Numbered from the stretch's first letter, positions 21,690-32,451 are shown. The stretch is DNA of 64,000 nt from Zopfochytrium polystomum (GCA_025765615.1 JAIVFJ010000274.1:16675-80674), one strand, 5' to 3'. Program-made: numbers and translations. Notes: generated from the sequence alone by a model not told the origin.

Positions 21690-22433
21690 AGAGGATCACC
21701 CTCTGGTATCGCCCCAACGCTATGGAAGGAGGCACCGCAGACTCCGACGCGAAATTCACCAGCTGCTCAAACGATTGACGCTGCTCTCAGCTGCCCCGCT
21801 TCCACTCGTTATAGATTCGATCCCAGAAAAGTTGGAATGGCGTCATCGACTCGACAGAGGATGACTGAGCGCGGCTCTCTGGGCGACGCCTGGGAGCGCT
21901 GTAGTCGTCATTTGCCTGGGAGTGGCGATGAGGAAGGGGGAAGTGAGATTCATTTCCCTGACGGTGTGCAATGGTGATAAAAGTGACCCCGCTTCGCCAT
22001 CGTTCGCACTGAGCGGGGCACTCGCTGAATTCCCACCAGCCTTCTGACGTGAGGGCCAATCAAAATCTTCCGTTTCAGATTGTGTGAGCGATAAACTTTT
22101 GCGCCTGCGGGCGGGCTCTGGCAGGTCGTCCACGACGCCGACAACGTCGACTTTGTTAGGATGGATAACGCCTCCGAGTTCGGGGATTGAGCTCATGCAT
22201 ATATTGCCTCTCCCCCCGGTAATCACGAAAGCATTCACGTTGGCATGAATTACGCCGTCTGCCGCCATGTCGAACCCCCGAAAATACATCCTGTCGAGCA
22301 GACCGTGCCGCGAAAACGCCGTCATCAGCCTCACCGGGCTTGCTGCTGCAGCCCACGACGCAACCTTTAGCACGCGATGCCTTCGGTCCAGGGCAGCCTT
22401 TGCCTCAATCCAATTGCAGATGCTTGTCTTCAT
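21690..22433 (-). pseudogene. Decayed copy of the BTB-like/HMG-like gene
   Basis: This aligns with the 3' half of the gene at 28407-30514. SRHGLLDRMYFRGFDM matches ARHGLLDRLYFRRFDM, and KVYRSHNLKR matches KVYRSEDLKH but in another frame. The HMG-like part reads MTPFQLFWDRIYNEWKRGS, which lacks about 25 internal residues, and then has TGA where the intact copy has Trp. Homologous codons continue after the stop (EQRQSFEQLVNFASES). The N-terminal BTB-like part is absent. Frameshift, deletion and stop mark it as dead. Confidence 0.8.
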
Positions 22434-23049
22434 CTTACAGACCTTACGAAGAAAAATCTATTGGGCGAGTTGCGATGGTCGGAGCAGAGGGGGGTTGTCG
22501 TGGCAGGAGGGTGAAGTGGGGTTGGGGAAATCAATTGCCGATCCCGATGTGCGCGTATATTATTGCACTGGGTGCGGCATACCCTTGCCGCATATAAGTG
22601 ACAAATCCGCACATCCGAAGGGGGCGGCGGAGCACACCGGCGTTGGGTGATTAGTGTCAGAATACCTTTGAAGCAGGTAAAATTGGCGGTGCGCAAATTC
22701 ATCCGGGCCCATTTTCTTATTGCGGCGAAACTTGGTACTGCGCGAAAAAAGCTCAGCCCCCACCTATTTGCCAGGACCCTACAATTGCTTTTGACAGACA
22801 CAAACACTCAACTGACTTTTCCTCATTACAAATATTCTTCAACGCCGTTCTGGCTCCGCCTCCCTCTTCGGCTGTGCGGATTTGACACTGTTCTGCGTCG
22901 ATTAGTGTCCTCCGCCCCCACCATCATCTCTCTGTTCTTTCAAACCCGTAGGGTATAAAAACACGACAACATTTATTCAACTCCTCCCAGACGCAACAAG
23001 CGGTTTTTCCCTCAGCCTGCCAAAAAGAAAAAAAAATAAAAAAAAAACA
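22434..23049. other. Intergenic; promoter of the mini-exon gene
   Basis: A TATA-like GGGTATAAAAACACG lies at about 22951, roughly 100 bases before the start of the next gene and followed by a CT/A-rich leader. No other gene is seen. Confidence 0.4.
22950..22958 (+). promoter_or_regulatory. Probable TATA box
   Basis: GGTATAAAA lies about 95 bases upstream of the ATG at 23050, a suitable place for a core promoter element of the secreted peptide gene. Confidence 0.4.
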
Positions 23050-24165
23050 ATGCCGCTCGCCAAGTTTGTAGCCTTCCTCCTCCTCGTCGGGATATGCGTT
23101 CTTGCGGTCCTCGAGCCGGCCGTCGCTTTCCCCAACCGCGGTGAGGCGAAGATCATGATGACGATGGATGCCCGGAGTAGCGCCTTTTTCTAATTTCTAA
23201 CATTTTTGGTGCACCTTCCCACCCTTCTGATCTCACCAGGCTACACCCGCGGTTCACTGTCTCCGCCAAGTAAGGACAACTCGAGCCCTTTCAACGAAGT
23301 CTTCTTTGTTACTAAATTCTCCCTCTCCTCCACAAATGATTTTGCGGCCCCCGACTCGTTCCAAAAGGGCCACGAAGTCAGTACCTATGATTCATTTGGT
23401 TTTGCTCGGCCCCAGCCGTGATGCAAGTCTCTGTGATACTTATTTTTTGCAGATCCTCCTCCTCCCCGTGCGTATGAGCACCCCACATATATTTCAACCC
23501 GCCACACACTCCAGACCTCCAGACAACCACGACAAGTTTTCACTGCGATTGGCACTCATTCGCTCGTCTTGCTTTTTAACTCTCAAATTTCACCCAAAAA
23601 AAAAATATCAGGAAGCCCGTCCCCGCCGCACCAGCCCAGTAAGCACATGAGGGGCCGCCGTTTTTTTTATTAAAACCCTCCCTCCCTATTGCTCACTTCA
23701 TTTTATTTCCATCTCGCTTGCCTGTTGTGGGACGTTCGGCAGTCAACTTAGCGCCAATTCGTATGTACTTTTCGTTCTTTTCAACATCCCACCTCCAGCT
23801 CTTTTTCCCTATCTGATTGGAGAACATTTTTTTTTGCGTGGCTTTTGAAAGAACAAGCAGCAGCGGCGCGTCGAGAGAGGGCTAGGCAACGCCAGCAGCA
23901 GAACCAGCAACAAAATTGAGAAGTATGTTTTCGAAACCGCCCAATCTACCGCCTGCCCCATTTCGTCACGTCTTTCCAAACCGTTAAAAAAACCCTCACT
24001 TTTTTTTTCTCCTTTGGCACAGGGTACCAAGGCCACGCTCTCCCACAAGACGATGACTTCCAGTTGGAATTTTGCCCATTTTTTTCCCGCTCCGACTCTA
24101 AGTGCGCCGATGGCATGTCGCTATTGCATCCTCCCTTGCACTACACACCAATAAAAGGGTCGTGA
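23050..24165 (+). CDS. Small secreted protein built from mini-exons
   Basis: Exon 1 (23050-23140) encodes a strong signal peptide (MPLAKFVAFLLLVGICVLAV). It is followed by very short exons with good donor and acceptor sites and compatible phases: 23240-23269 (30 bases), 23453-23471 (19), 23612-23638 (27) and 23753-23770 (18). The mature part reads GYTRGSLSPPNPPPPRAKPV, Pro-rich and then Gln-rich. Beyond 23852 the joins are uncertain: one path stops at a Gln/Asn-rich end near 23918, another uses a last exon from about 24024 encoding YQGHALPQDDDFQLEFCPFF and ending at 24165. No family is known. It could be a cell-wall or effector-type peptide. Confidence 0.55.
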
Positions 24166-24262
24166 TGTCACTCATCTGCTTTTTGCTATCCGCCTCTCTT
24201 CTGTGGTTGGGGTGGTTACTCTGGCTATCCTGCTGAATCAGCCGTCGAAGACATACCCGATC

Positions 24263-24430
24263 TCAACAGGGAGCGCCTCCAACGACAAGCCCATCGTACG
24301 CGAAAGCGACGGCACTTCTTCGACGCCACGCCCCGCAGCCACGTTCGCTGCCGGTGTGTCCAAAACCATTCCATTCTGATCCCAAGTGGCGACATTCCCC
24401 GTTTCCTCGAGGCAAAAGAACGGCGCCACG
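24263..24430 (-). pseudogene. 3' relic of a class 3 lipase
   Basis: On the minus strand the last codons read AYDGLVVGGAPC and stop, against VYDGLVFGGAAC and stop in the lipase at 30941-32316. Upstream codons do not hold one frame. Only the C-terminal end survives. Confidence 0.6.
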
Positions 24431-24750
24431 ATCTTGTACCACGTCTGCGCTGCGCTTCAGCTAGTGAAAGGGGATCGCCTCTTAAGTCGAGCCTTTCAAA
24501 AAGTCTTTGAGCAAAGAGAGAGGAACTGTAACATAATTGGATCTCAAGAACTGGACAATACGTCAGCTCTATCGACTAAGTGGACAAGGAAAGGAGGCAG
24601 TCAAGATGCTTCTCGTTTTTCTGCTTTGTTTCCAGGTCTGGGTTGCGTCACATCAATCCAGCTTCAAACGCAGACGATTGCACTCAATCACTCATTTATT
24701 TGAAACCTCACTTTGCTCGCCCACATGGAAGCTTTCCTACGGAAATCCTC
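24431..24750. other. Intergenic, no gene seen
   Basis: Short spacer downstream of the aldo-keto reductase. Confidence 0.3.
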
Positions 24751-25902
24751 TCAAACCTTCCTGGGCTTGATCGGCTGGAGCGGCGTCACAGTGTCGACGT
24801 GGCCGGCAAACTTGACGAGTGGGATGTCGCTGGTCGTCATGCCGGTGCGGAACTTTTGGTAGCCGTGGAACTCGAAGAGCATGGTGTAAGGGAACCCGAC
24901 GTCGAACGGCACCGCGTTTTCGATCTCGTCAATGTCCTCGGGAGTCAGCTCGAGCGACAACGCCTCCACGTTGCCCTTGAGGTGGTCGGCCTTGCGCCCG
25001 CCGACGATCGGGAAGACGTAGGGCGCCTTGTGCATCACGTACGCGAGCGCGACCGACGTGATCAGCGTACCTTTGCGCGTCGCGACCTTTTCGAGCACGC
25101 CCGCGACGGCGCGCTGGGTGTCTGTGAACGCGTGCATGGACCTTGCCGCGTCGCCCTTTGCCAGCTCCGCCGCGCTCTTGAACGCGCCCTGGCCGAGCAC
25201 GCCCCACGGCACCAGCGCCATCCCCTCCGCGGCGGCCATCGGCAGGATGTCTCTTTCAAAGTCGCGGTCAGCGGCAGACCACCGGCCCTGGTAGACGCTG
25301 AACTCGGTGAGCCCGTGGTCGCGGGCGTAGCGGTTGGCGCTGCTGACGATCCAGGCCGGTGTGTCGCTGACGCCGAGGTAGAGCACCTTACCCGCGAGGA
25401 CGAAGCGGTGGAGAGACTGCATGACCTCTTCGATTGAGGTGGAAAAGTCCCACCAGTGGAGGTACAGGAGGTCGATGTAGTCGGTCTTCATCTTCTTGAG
25501 GCTGGCCTCGACCGAGAGGCGGAGGCTTTTCGAATGGTTGCCCTGGTAGTTGATCTTGATCACCTCGGGTCCGCCGTGCTTTGGGTATCCGGTGGTGTAC
25601 TTGGTCGCCAGGACGATCTGGTCGCGGTTCTTTCGGGACTCGAACCACTCGCCGAGCCACTGCTCGCTCTCTTCGCCCTGGTAGTTGTTGGCGGTGTCGA
25701 TGAAGTTGCCGCCGTTGTGGAAGAAGTAGTCGAGGATCTCGAACGCCGTGTCCTTGGTGCACTTGCCCATCATGCCCTCCCACGCTTCGCCAAAGTTCAT
25801 TGTTCCGAGGCAGAGCGGGGAGACCTTGACGCCGGCCTTGGAGGACAAGATTCGGTGGTAACCGAGCGGCGATTTGGGCGCTGGGGGGAACGCAAAGGCC
25901 AT
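24751..25902 (-). CDS. Aldo-keto reductase, aryl-alcohol dehydrogenase type (copy 1)
   Basis: A single exon encodes 383 residues starting MAFAFPPAPKSPLGYHRILS. The aldo-keto reductase tetrad is visible: Asp and Tyr in FIDTANNYQGEESEQW, Lys in VLATKYTT and His in LLYLHWWDFS. The NADP-binding C-terminal half keeps FPIVGGRKADHLKGN. Family members reduce aryl aldehydes or related carbonyls in the cytosol using NADPH. The copy at 26648-27805 is highly similar along the full length and lies head to head, so both may share the 745-base region between them. The start at MAF is chosen because both copies share it. Confidence 0.95.
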   Translation of the reverse strand: MAFAFPPAPKSPLGYHRILSSKAGVKVSPLCLGTMNFGEAWEGMMGKCTKDTAFEILDYFFHNGGNFIDTANNYQGEESEQWLGEWFESRKNRDQIVLATKYTTGYPKHGGPEVIKINYQGNHSKSLRLSVEASLKKMKTDYIDLLYLHWWDFSTSIEEVMQSLHRFVLAGKVLYLGVSDTPAWIVSSANRYARDHGLTEFSVYQGRWSAADRDFERDILPMAAAEGMALVPWGVLGQGAFKSAAELAKGDAARSMHAFTDTQRAVAGVLEKVATRKGTLITSVALAYVMHKAPYVFPIVGGRKADHLKGNVEALSLELTPEDIDEIENAVPFDVGFPYTMLFEFHGYQKFRTGMTTSDIPLVKFAGHVDTVTPLQPIKPRKV

Positions 25903-26647
25903 TTTGAATGCACTTGGTTTTTTGCGTTGGATGGGAAGGATGAAAGGGGTATGAAGTTTGATGAAGAAGGAGCATGTATTTAGACGGTTGTGAAGGGCCA
26001 CGAAAGCTTTCGATCATAACATCGAACTTCTTTCCGGTTTTGTCAAAGCCCACGCTCAGACCGGCGGAACTCGGCGCATCGGTGCCCCGACACAGGCGCT
26101 GGAAAATCAACTCAAACTCAAACTCAAGTTTGGCCGAGACGCTTTGTGTCTGCCTGTCTCTAGCCCTGTCCCAAGCATTCACATTGATGACGAGTCCATT
26201 TGAAATCAAGGGACACGTTTTGTTTACGTCTCGCAGTCGTTTGGTCCGCCTGTCGGCCCATGGGTCAGAGTGCCGCCTTTTGCAGACTCACTTTTTTTTC
26301 CTGGCCGAAGCCGCTTCCGACAGACTCAAGTCCATTACGTATCCACGCAACTCACGGGGGCGGACACGGAGGAGGACACGGAGGAGGCGGAAAAACATTC
26401 GTCCGCACGCGCTACACTCGGCAAAATATTTACTTTAATAAGAGAAAAACACAGTTTCTCTTCCTGAAAAGTAGAGGCGGAGTGTTCAGTGGAGAACCAT
26501 TCGATAAAATGTCGCATAAATACTTCAAGTGATGACTGCGATAAGGTTGAGAGATCGCCCGGAGCGAACACAGCCCTTCACCCGCCTTCATACCCCCGGC
26601 CTTCGCCAAACTCCCCACCCGACACACAAGGAAAAAACACGAACAGA
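25903..26647. promoter_or_regulatory. Shared divergent promoter region of the reductase pair
   Basis: The two reductases start at either end and are transcribed outwards. A short tandem repeat (GGAGGACACGGAGGAGG type) lies at about 26355-26390. No other gene is seen. Confidence 0.5.
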
Positions 26648-27805
26648 ATGGCCTTTGCATTCCCCCCCGCGCCAAAATCGCCGCTCGGTTACCACCGAAT
26701 CCTGTCTCCCAAAGCCGGCGTCAAGGTCTCCCCGCTCTGTCTCGGCACAATGAACTTTGGCGAGTCTTGGGAGGGCATGTTGGGCAAGTGCTCCAAGGAC
26801 ACGGCGTTCGAGATCCTCGACTACTTCTTCCGGAACGGCGGCAACTTCATCGACACTTCCAACAACTACCAAGGCGGGGAGAGCGAGCAGTGGCTCGGCG
26901 AATGGCTCGAGTCCCGAAAGAACCGCGACCAGATCGTCCTGGCGACCAAGTACTCCACCCTAGTCCCAAACAACGGGGAGCCCGAAGTCGTCAAGATCAA
27001 CTTTAACGGCAACAACGCAAAGAGCCTCCGCCTCTCGGTCGAGTCCAGTCTCAAGAAGCTGAAGACCGACTACATCGACCTCCTGTACCTCCACTGGTGG
27101 GACTTTTCCACGTCGATCAAGGAGATAATGCAGTCTCTGCACCGCCTCGTCCTCGCGGGCAAGGTGGTGCTCTACCTCGGTGTCGGCGAAACCCCCGCCT
27201 GGATCGTCAGTAGCGCGAACCGGTACGCCCGCGACCACGGGCTCACCGAGTTCAGCGTGTACCAAGGCCGGTGGTCTGCCGCCGACCGCGACTTTGAGCG
27301 CGACGTCCTGCCGATGGCCGCCGCGGAGGGGCTGGCGGTGGTGCCGTGGGGGGTTTTCGGCCAGAACTTGTTCAAGAGCGCGGCGGAGCTGGTCGAAGAC
27401 GACCCAGCACGCGCCGCAGCGTTGTCGTTCACGGACGCGCAACTGGCGGTCGCGCAGGCTGTCGAAAGCGTCGCGGCGCGCAAGGGCACGGTCGGCACGT
27501 CGGTGGCGCTGGCGTACGTGATGCACAAGGCGCCGTTCGTCTTTCCGATCGTTGTGGTTCGCAAGTTGGAGCGCCTCAAGGACGGCATCGCGGCGCTGTC
27601 TCTCGAGCTTACCCCCGAGGACATCGACGAGATTGAAAATGCTACGCCGTTTGACATTGGGTTCCCTTTCACCATGCTCTTCGAGTTTCACGGCTACCAA
27701 AAGTACCGCACCGGCATGACGACCAGCGACATCCCACTCGTCAAGTTTGCCGGCCACGTCGACACTGTGACGCCGCTCCAGCCGATCAAACCCAGGAAGG
27801 TTTAA
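26648..27805 (+). CDS. Aldo-keto reductase, aryl-alcohol dehydrogenase type (copy 2)
   Basis: A single exon of 385 residues begins MAFAFPPAPKSPLGYHRILS, as in copy 1. Tetrad residues are kept (FIDTSNNYQGGESEQW, VLATKYSTL, LLYLHWWDFS). Differences include VVVRKLERLKDG in place of VGGRKADHLKGN near the cofactor loop, and an extra residue in GKVVLYLGVGETPAW. The two changes sit near the cofactor and active-site loops, so the copies may differ in cofactor or substrate preference. The C-termini are nearly identical (KFAGHVDTVTPLQPIKPRKV). Confidence 0.95.
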   Translation: MAFAFPPAPKSPLGYHRILSPKAGVKVSPLCLGTMNFGESWEGMLGKCSKDTAFEILDYFFRNGGNFIDTSNNYQGGESEQWLGEWLESRKNRDQIVLATKYSTLVPNNGEPEVVKINFNGNNAKSLRLSVESSLKKLKTDYIDLLYLHWWDFSTSIKEIMQSLHRLVLAGKVVLYLGVGETPAWIVSSANRYARDHGLTEFSVYQGRWSAADRDFERDVLPMAAAEGLAVVPWGVFGQNLFKSAAELVEDDPARAAALSFTDAQLAVAQAVESVAARKGTVGTSVALAYVMHKAPFVFPIVVVRKLERLKDGIAALSLELTPEDIDEIENATPFDIGFPFTMLFEFHGYQKYRTGMTTSDIPLVKFAGHVDTVTPLQPIKPRKV

Positions 27806-28406
27806 GAGTGTTGTTTTCTGCTTCTCCTTTTTTTTTTTTTTTCTTTGCGGATCTTACAACAGAGGTCGTGGTCCAAATGTGAAATGGAGCTACCCAACGT
27901 CGACCCATTTAGTCAAAATGGTATTATTAGCACGTTAGCTACTTCATATGTTTGGTTCACGCTGCGTCCTGGGTTGACGTTCACGGGTGAGGCGAAGTAT
28001 CCGATATCGGAGGAGCTCGCGCTTGGACCCCAACATTGATTGGTAGCGGGCCGATAGGGCGAAGCCGAAAAGCGCACAAATAGTGCACTTGATTGTTAAT
28101 AATCCGGCAGCTGACGCTCCAAAAAAGCCATACATTTGTAGGGCATAAAGCAGCAAAACAGGGGGGGGGAAGAGAAAAAAAAAAAAAAAAAAAAGAACTC
28201 TTGGCGACTTACAGCGCAACGCCTTGGCCGTATCCGCGGCGGACGGCATGAATCTCGCGTTGTGGTGCGTCCTTGAGCGCTTAGGATGGCCAGCGTCAAG
28301 TCCGCGCAAGTGCAGTGTGTGTTTGTCTGGCCGTTTGACAGGAGCTCCATGTGACCAGCCCACAATGGGCAAGACACCCACAAAAATACTGCCAAGACAA
28401 CCAAAC
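27806..28406. other. Intergenic with T- and A-runs
   Basis: A T run follows the reductase at about 27828-27841 and an A run is at about 28168-28193. It probably contains the promoter of the BTB-like/HMG-like gene. Confidence 0.35.
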
Positions 28407-30514
28407 ATGACCACCCACGGCGCCAAGAAGAGCTGCGACAAAGTCGACGACCCGCTCTTCACGATCCTCGTCGGCGATCCGGCCGTCCCGTTCGCGCTGC
28501 GGGCATCCGCCTTCCAATCGTTTCCCGGCACGTACCTCGCCCACCGCACCGCCGCCGCCGCGCCCGCCGCCACAACGTCCGCGCCGCCGTCCTTCCCGTT
28601 CGCTAAGCCGTTCGAGATCTGCCTGCCCGACTGCCCCGTCGCCGTCTTCACCCGCGTCGTTCTGCCCTTTTACGGCATCGACTGGACCGACGGAACGGGA
28701 GGCGTCACCACAACTACAAACGGCGACAAAGCTTCGACCAAACGCTCCAAGCCTGCAACGACCTTGAACGATTGGACGGTCCCTGGCTTCAACAATCGCA
28801 GCGACGTCCCTCGGAGGGAAGAGGATCTTGTGTCGGAAATTCTTGCGGGCAGAATACCCGCTGGGGATCAGGTTGGGAACGAGGAGGGTGGTGACGGCGA
28901 CGAGGAAAGCGACGAGCTTGACCATGTTTCGTCGGCCGTGATCGATCGGTGTTTGAAGTTTCTGCTCATACCATCACCGTATGACGTGCCGCACGCATTG
29001 CGGTTTTATACGAGGGACAGAGAGGTAAGGGAGTGAATGGCTGAGGGCGTGGCCCCCACGTCCCTGAAATCCAGGGTCTCTCCCGCCCCCAGTTGCCCGC
29101 GCTGGACCGCATGCTCCGCGTCGTACAGCAGCAAGTCGAAGCACACCAATCCCTCCTCAAATGGCACGAAGAGCGCAAAACAAAGCCTCGCACACCCAGC
29201 GAGGCAACAGTGATGCGGATACCTCAGAACTTAGATGTCGAGGTGCGCAAGCACTTCCGCATCGATGGTCTGAAGCGCGAAGTCAGCCGGCTGAAGCGCG
29301 ACGCGTGGAAGGACGAGCGACCAACGATGGACGAGCTGTACTTTGCTCCGCAGGCGTGCAGGGCGGCAGACGTCGAGTTTCGCGATCCAGAGGCGGTGAA
29401 GATGATGGCAGAGCTTGCGCGGCACGGGCTTCTGGACAGGCTGTATTTTCGACGGTTCGACATGAGGACGGATTGCGCGATTCATTCGAACAGGTTTGTT
29501 TTCCTAAATGTTTTCCAGGTTGCCAAATCACAACCAGGCCAGTAACGTTTGTTCACTTTCCGGCATTGAATAGTTGCTACAGAAGCTGCGGAAGAGATGA
29601 CATTGGTATGGAATCTATCACCCCCGCCCTCGGAGACTTTGACCATCCCGATGACGTCGTCGTCGTCGGCGACGTGGACGACCTCGTTGAGCCGCTCAAA
29701 GGCACGAAGGTGTATCGCTCGGAAGATCTGAAGCACGTGCCAAAGGGCGTCCTACTAGCGCAGCTACAAGTCGAAAATACCTTCTTATTCTCACATGAAT
29801 GGGTTACTGACAGCTCTTACAGATCGACCCAAAGCTTCGATTGGCCCCTCACTTCGGAGCAATGCTCGGAAAGCAACGAGTGTCCCGCCGCCGTACCGAC
29901 AAAGGTGACTGTGGGGATCGTTTTTTGGAATGGGTAGGTTTGGTTGCAAAATAGTTGTTTGACACTGAGAGATTCCGTATCTTCTCCGTTCAATGCATTG
30001 GAAACCATGACTGCGTGTTGGTCAGTGATGCGGTACGGATCCACCTTCTTTTCCCGTTGGCTCCCATCTTCGACCTCGTCCCAGTCTACTCACTTGTTCG
30101 CTACTTGTCCACCCTCTTTCCTCCTTTTCTCCGCCCGACCGAATCCCCTGCATTTTTCCAAATCAGGCAAAAAACGACTACAAGGTTCCCACGCGGCGTC
30201 CAAAACTCCGCGTTCCAACATTTTTCCCAAAACCGATGACCGCGTTTCAACTCTTCTGTCACGAAAAGAGGTCGCAACTTTTGTTGGCAGCAGAGGAGTC
30301 CGGTTGCTCCGTCACTTTGGAGGAAATCGAGAATCGGATCTATGATGAGTGGACGCGAGGCGGATGGAGATTGCGCGAAGCATTTGAGTTTCTGGTGGAT
30401 CTAGCGGCTGATTCCGAAAAGCGTTTCAGGAGGGCGTTGGGGCGCCATTGGAGGGGTGAGGACATGAATGAAGGGTTTGCGTCAGGGGACGAAACCTTTG
30501 AGGATGACGAGTGA
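28407..30514 (+). CDS. BTB-like and HMG-like domain protein
   Basis: Five exons join in phase: 28407-29024, 29093-29493, 29574-29769, 29823-29933 and 30167-30514, giving 557 residues. The N-terminus (DPLFTILVGDPAVPFALRAS; FPGTYLA) resembles a BTB/POZ fold of the T1 type. The middle (ELARHGLLDRLYFRRFDMRT) is conserved in the decayed copy at 21.7-22.4 kb. The C-terminus (FFPKPMTAFQLFCHEKRSQL, then EEIENRIYDEWTRGG) resembles an HMG box: Pro-x-x-Ala-Phe-x-x-Phe, a basic stretch and a Trp. A nuclear regulator is therefore possible. Both domain calls come from pattern only. The start at MTTHGAKK is chosen because it sits just before the first domain; an upstream in-frame Met exists at 28364. Confidence 0.7.
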
Positions 30515-30940
30515 AAATAATTTTTGCGTGCGACACGTGATAATCCAGGTTGAACAAAGACCACTCGGGATTCCCAAAAGCAAAAGATGAGGCAAATCGC
30601 CTTTTGGAATTTAGGCAGACAGAATTTTGGGTTGATTTGTCTGCTTTCCTCAGTATCACATATGAGAACCTCATCGAATAAATTCCCCTCCACCCAAATC
30701 ATCTTCTATCCTTGATATTCCTTGTACGAAGACCCTGCTTCTCTGCTAGTGGGCTCGAATTACCATTATCTCCAACGCTGAAGGGAGAGAAAGGAAATCG
30801 ACCGCACGCCGCCATTCATTACATTCTAGAAGTTCAGCAGCCACGCGGCACCAAGAACTCTCCCCGCCCCAATGTTGACCTTAGAGCCAAGTTCATAAAT
30901 TATTGCCATCATTACTATAAGTGATCACTCCCCCCACATC
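30515..30940. other. Convergent intergenic region
   Basis: It lies between the 3' ends of the BTB-like gene and the lipase. No gene is seen. Confidence 0.3.
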
Positions 30941-32316
30941 TCAGCACGCCGCCCCACCAAAGACAAGCCCATCGTACACCAAATGCGCCGACGTCGAAAC
31001 CCACGGCGGAGTCGAATTCGCGCAGTTCCTGTCCTCCTCGCCGTCCACACCACCATCATCACACGCAACCGCGTCTCCCGTCGCATCGATCCACACCTCG
31101 CCGCCACCCGCATGCAAGAACCCAAACGCCCTCGGCGGCAGGTGGGGCGCGACGTCGTTATAATTTACCGCCCTCACGATCCGACCGAGTCCGAGACGTT
31201 CCACCGCGGCCGCGAAGCCGGCGTCGCCGACGCGCGGGGCGCCGACGGTCGTCAGGTGGATTCACGTCGCCGGTTGGACACCCTGCAAGGCAAGCTCCAC
31301 CGCCGCGATAGTCGCAACCGCGCCGCCGAGGCTGTGTCCCGCGACGAGCAGCGGTCGCTCCGGGAACCTCTCTCGCAGCGAACTCACGGCGGAGAAAGTC
31401 GCGTTCCGCATTCCTTCCCAGTACGCGTAGAACCCGGTGTGAACCTTTCCCTCCTTCTTCAGCTGGTGGACGCCGGCCGCCGCGACACCGCTCAGGGCGA
31501 GGTCCGCCTTTGCAAAGTTGATATCCTCGATCCAGTTCCGTACGTCCCTCGTTCCGCGGAAAGCGACGACGATGGCCCCGAGGTCGTCGCTGGCGGCGAC
31601 AAAGGCCTGGCCACCGACGTCGGGCGCCGTGACGACTGTGATGGAGTGGGTTCCGGCGACGGAGGGGTCGGCGCAGGCCGTGCAGGTCCAGGCGGCGATG
31701 ATGTCTGGGTTGCAGAAGGCGGCGGCGGCGAGGCGGGCGTGTGTTTTGATTGTTTGGCGTGTGGTGGCGGGGATAGGCGTTGGTGGTGTTGTGGACGGGT
31801 TTGGGGTGCCACGGGTCTCGGGTGTCGGGGTCTGCATGGTGAACAAAAAGTAAGTCGTAATATGTGAGAAACGACATGGCCGGTTCATGTACGGTTCAAG
31901 CGTACCAAGCTCAGCCTCCCCGTCTCTTTGGGCAGCGTAGACGCCGTCTCATTGTGCCACCCAGTGCCGATAGTCAGATTATAAATGTCTTGATCGCCGT
32001 CGACGAGGTCCTGAACGTACTGACGGACGCCGTCCGCCCGCGGCTCGGCGTCGTCGATGCACGGGAGGACTCGGCGCTGCACGAAGCGGGCGCAGCGGGC
32101 TGTGGCCTCGTCGTAGCCCGACGGCTTGGGCCAGGACAGCCGGGCGTCCCAGTGCTGTGACGGTGGTTGCGGCTGCGGCGTCTGGTTGTCGCCGTCGACG
32201 GTCAGGAAGAGGAGGGTGTCCTGCTGGAGTTGCGGTAGGGGCGTGGCTAGGGCAGTGGTGATGGTGGGAAGCACGCCGCCGAGGAGGATGCTCAATAGGC
32301 TCAGCAGCCTCGCCAT
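30941..32316 (-). CDS. Secreted class 3 (fungal) lipase with one in-frame TGA
   Basis: Exon 1 (32316-31906) encodes a signal peptide (MARLLSLLSILLGGVLPTIT) and an N-terminal extension of about 110 residues. A GTACGC...CAG intron leads in phase 0 to exon 2 (31831-30941). The lipase core has AIVVAFRGTRDVRNWIED, the nucleophile elbow LLVAGHSLGGAVATIAA, the acid VNYNDVAPHLPP and the late His region TSAHLVYDGLVFG, so Ser, Asp and His are all present. One TGA (31264-31262) interrupts an otherwise open frame between the nucleophile and TTVGAPRVGD. Without readthrough the product loses its Asp and His. It may be a recent pseudogene, a sequencing error (TGG to TGA) or a readthrough case. Confidence 0.8.
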
Positions 32317-32371
32317 TACAGGGCTTGTGCGAGTGTTCGAGCGTACTACAAGAATTGCAGGTGCTTGTGAG

Positions 32372-32373
<2 letters not shown>

Positions 32374-32420
<47 letters not shown>

Positions 32421-32451
32421 TGTGTGCGTGAGTGTGTGTGTGAGTGTGTGG
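32374..32451. repeat. (GT)n microsatellite
   Basis: A near-perfect dinucleotide tract with a few GA interruptions at the right end. Confidence 0.95.

Noticed and set aside
21690..31264. TGA at a Trp position in the dead HMG copy and possibly in the lipase, suggesting TGA is read as Trp
   Set aside because: Many intact genes here end in TGA (cyclins, kinase, BTB-like gene), and the HMG copy is dead for other reasons. Two G-to-A changes are a simpler explanation.
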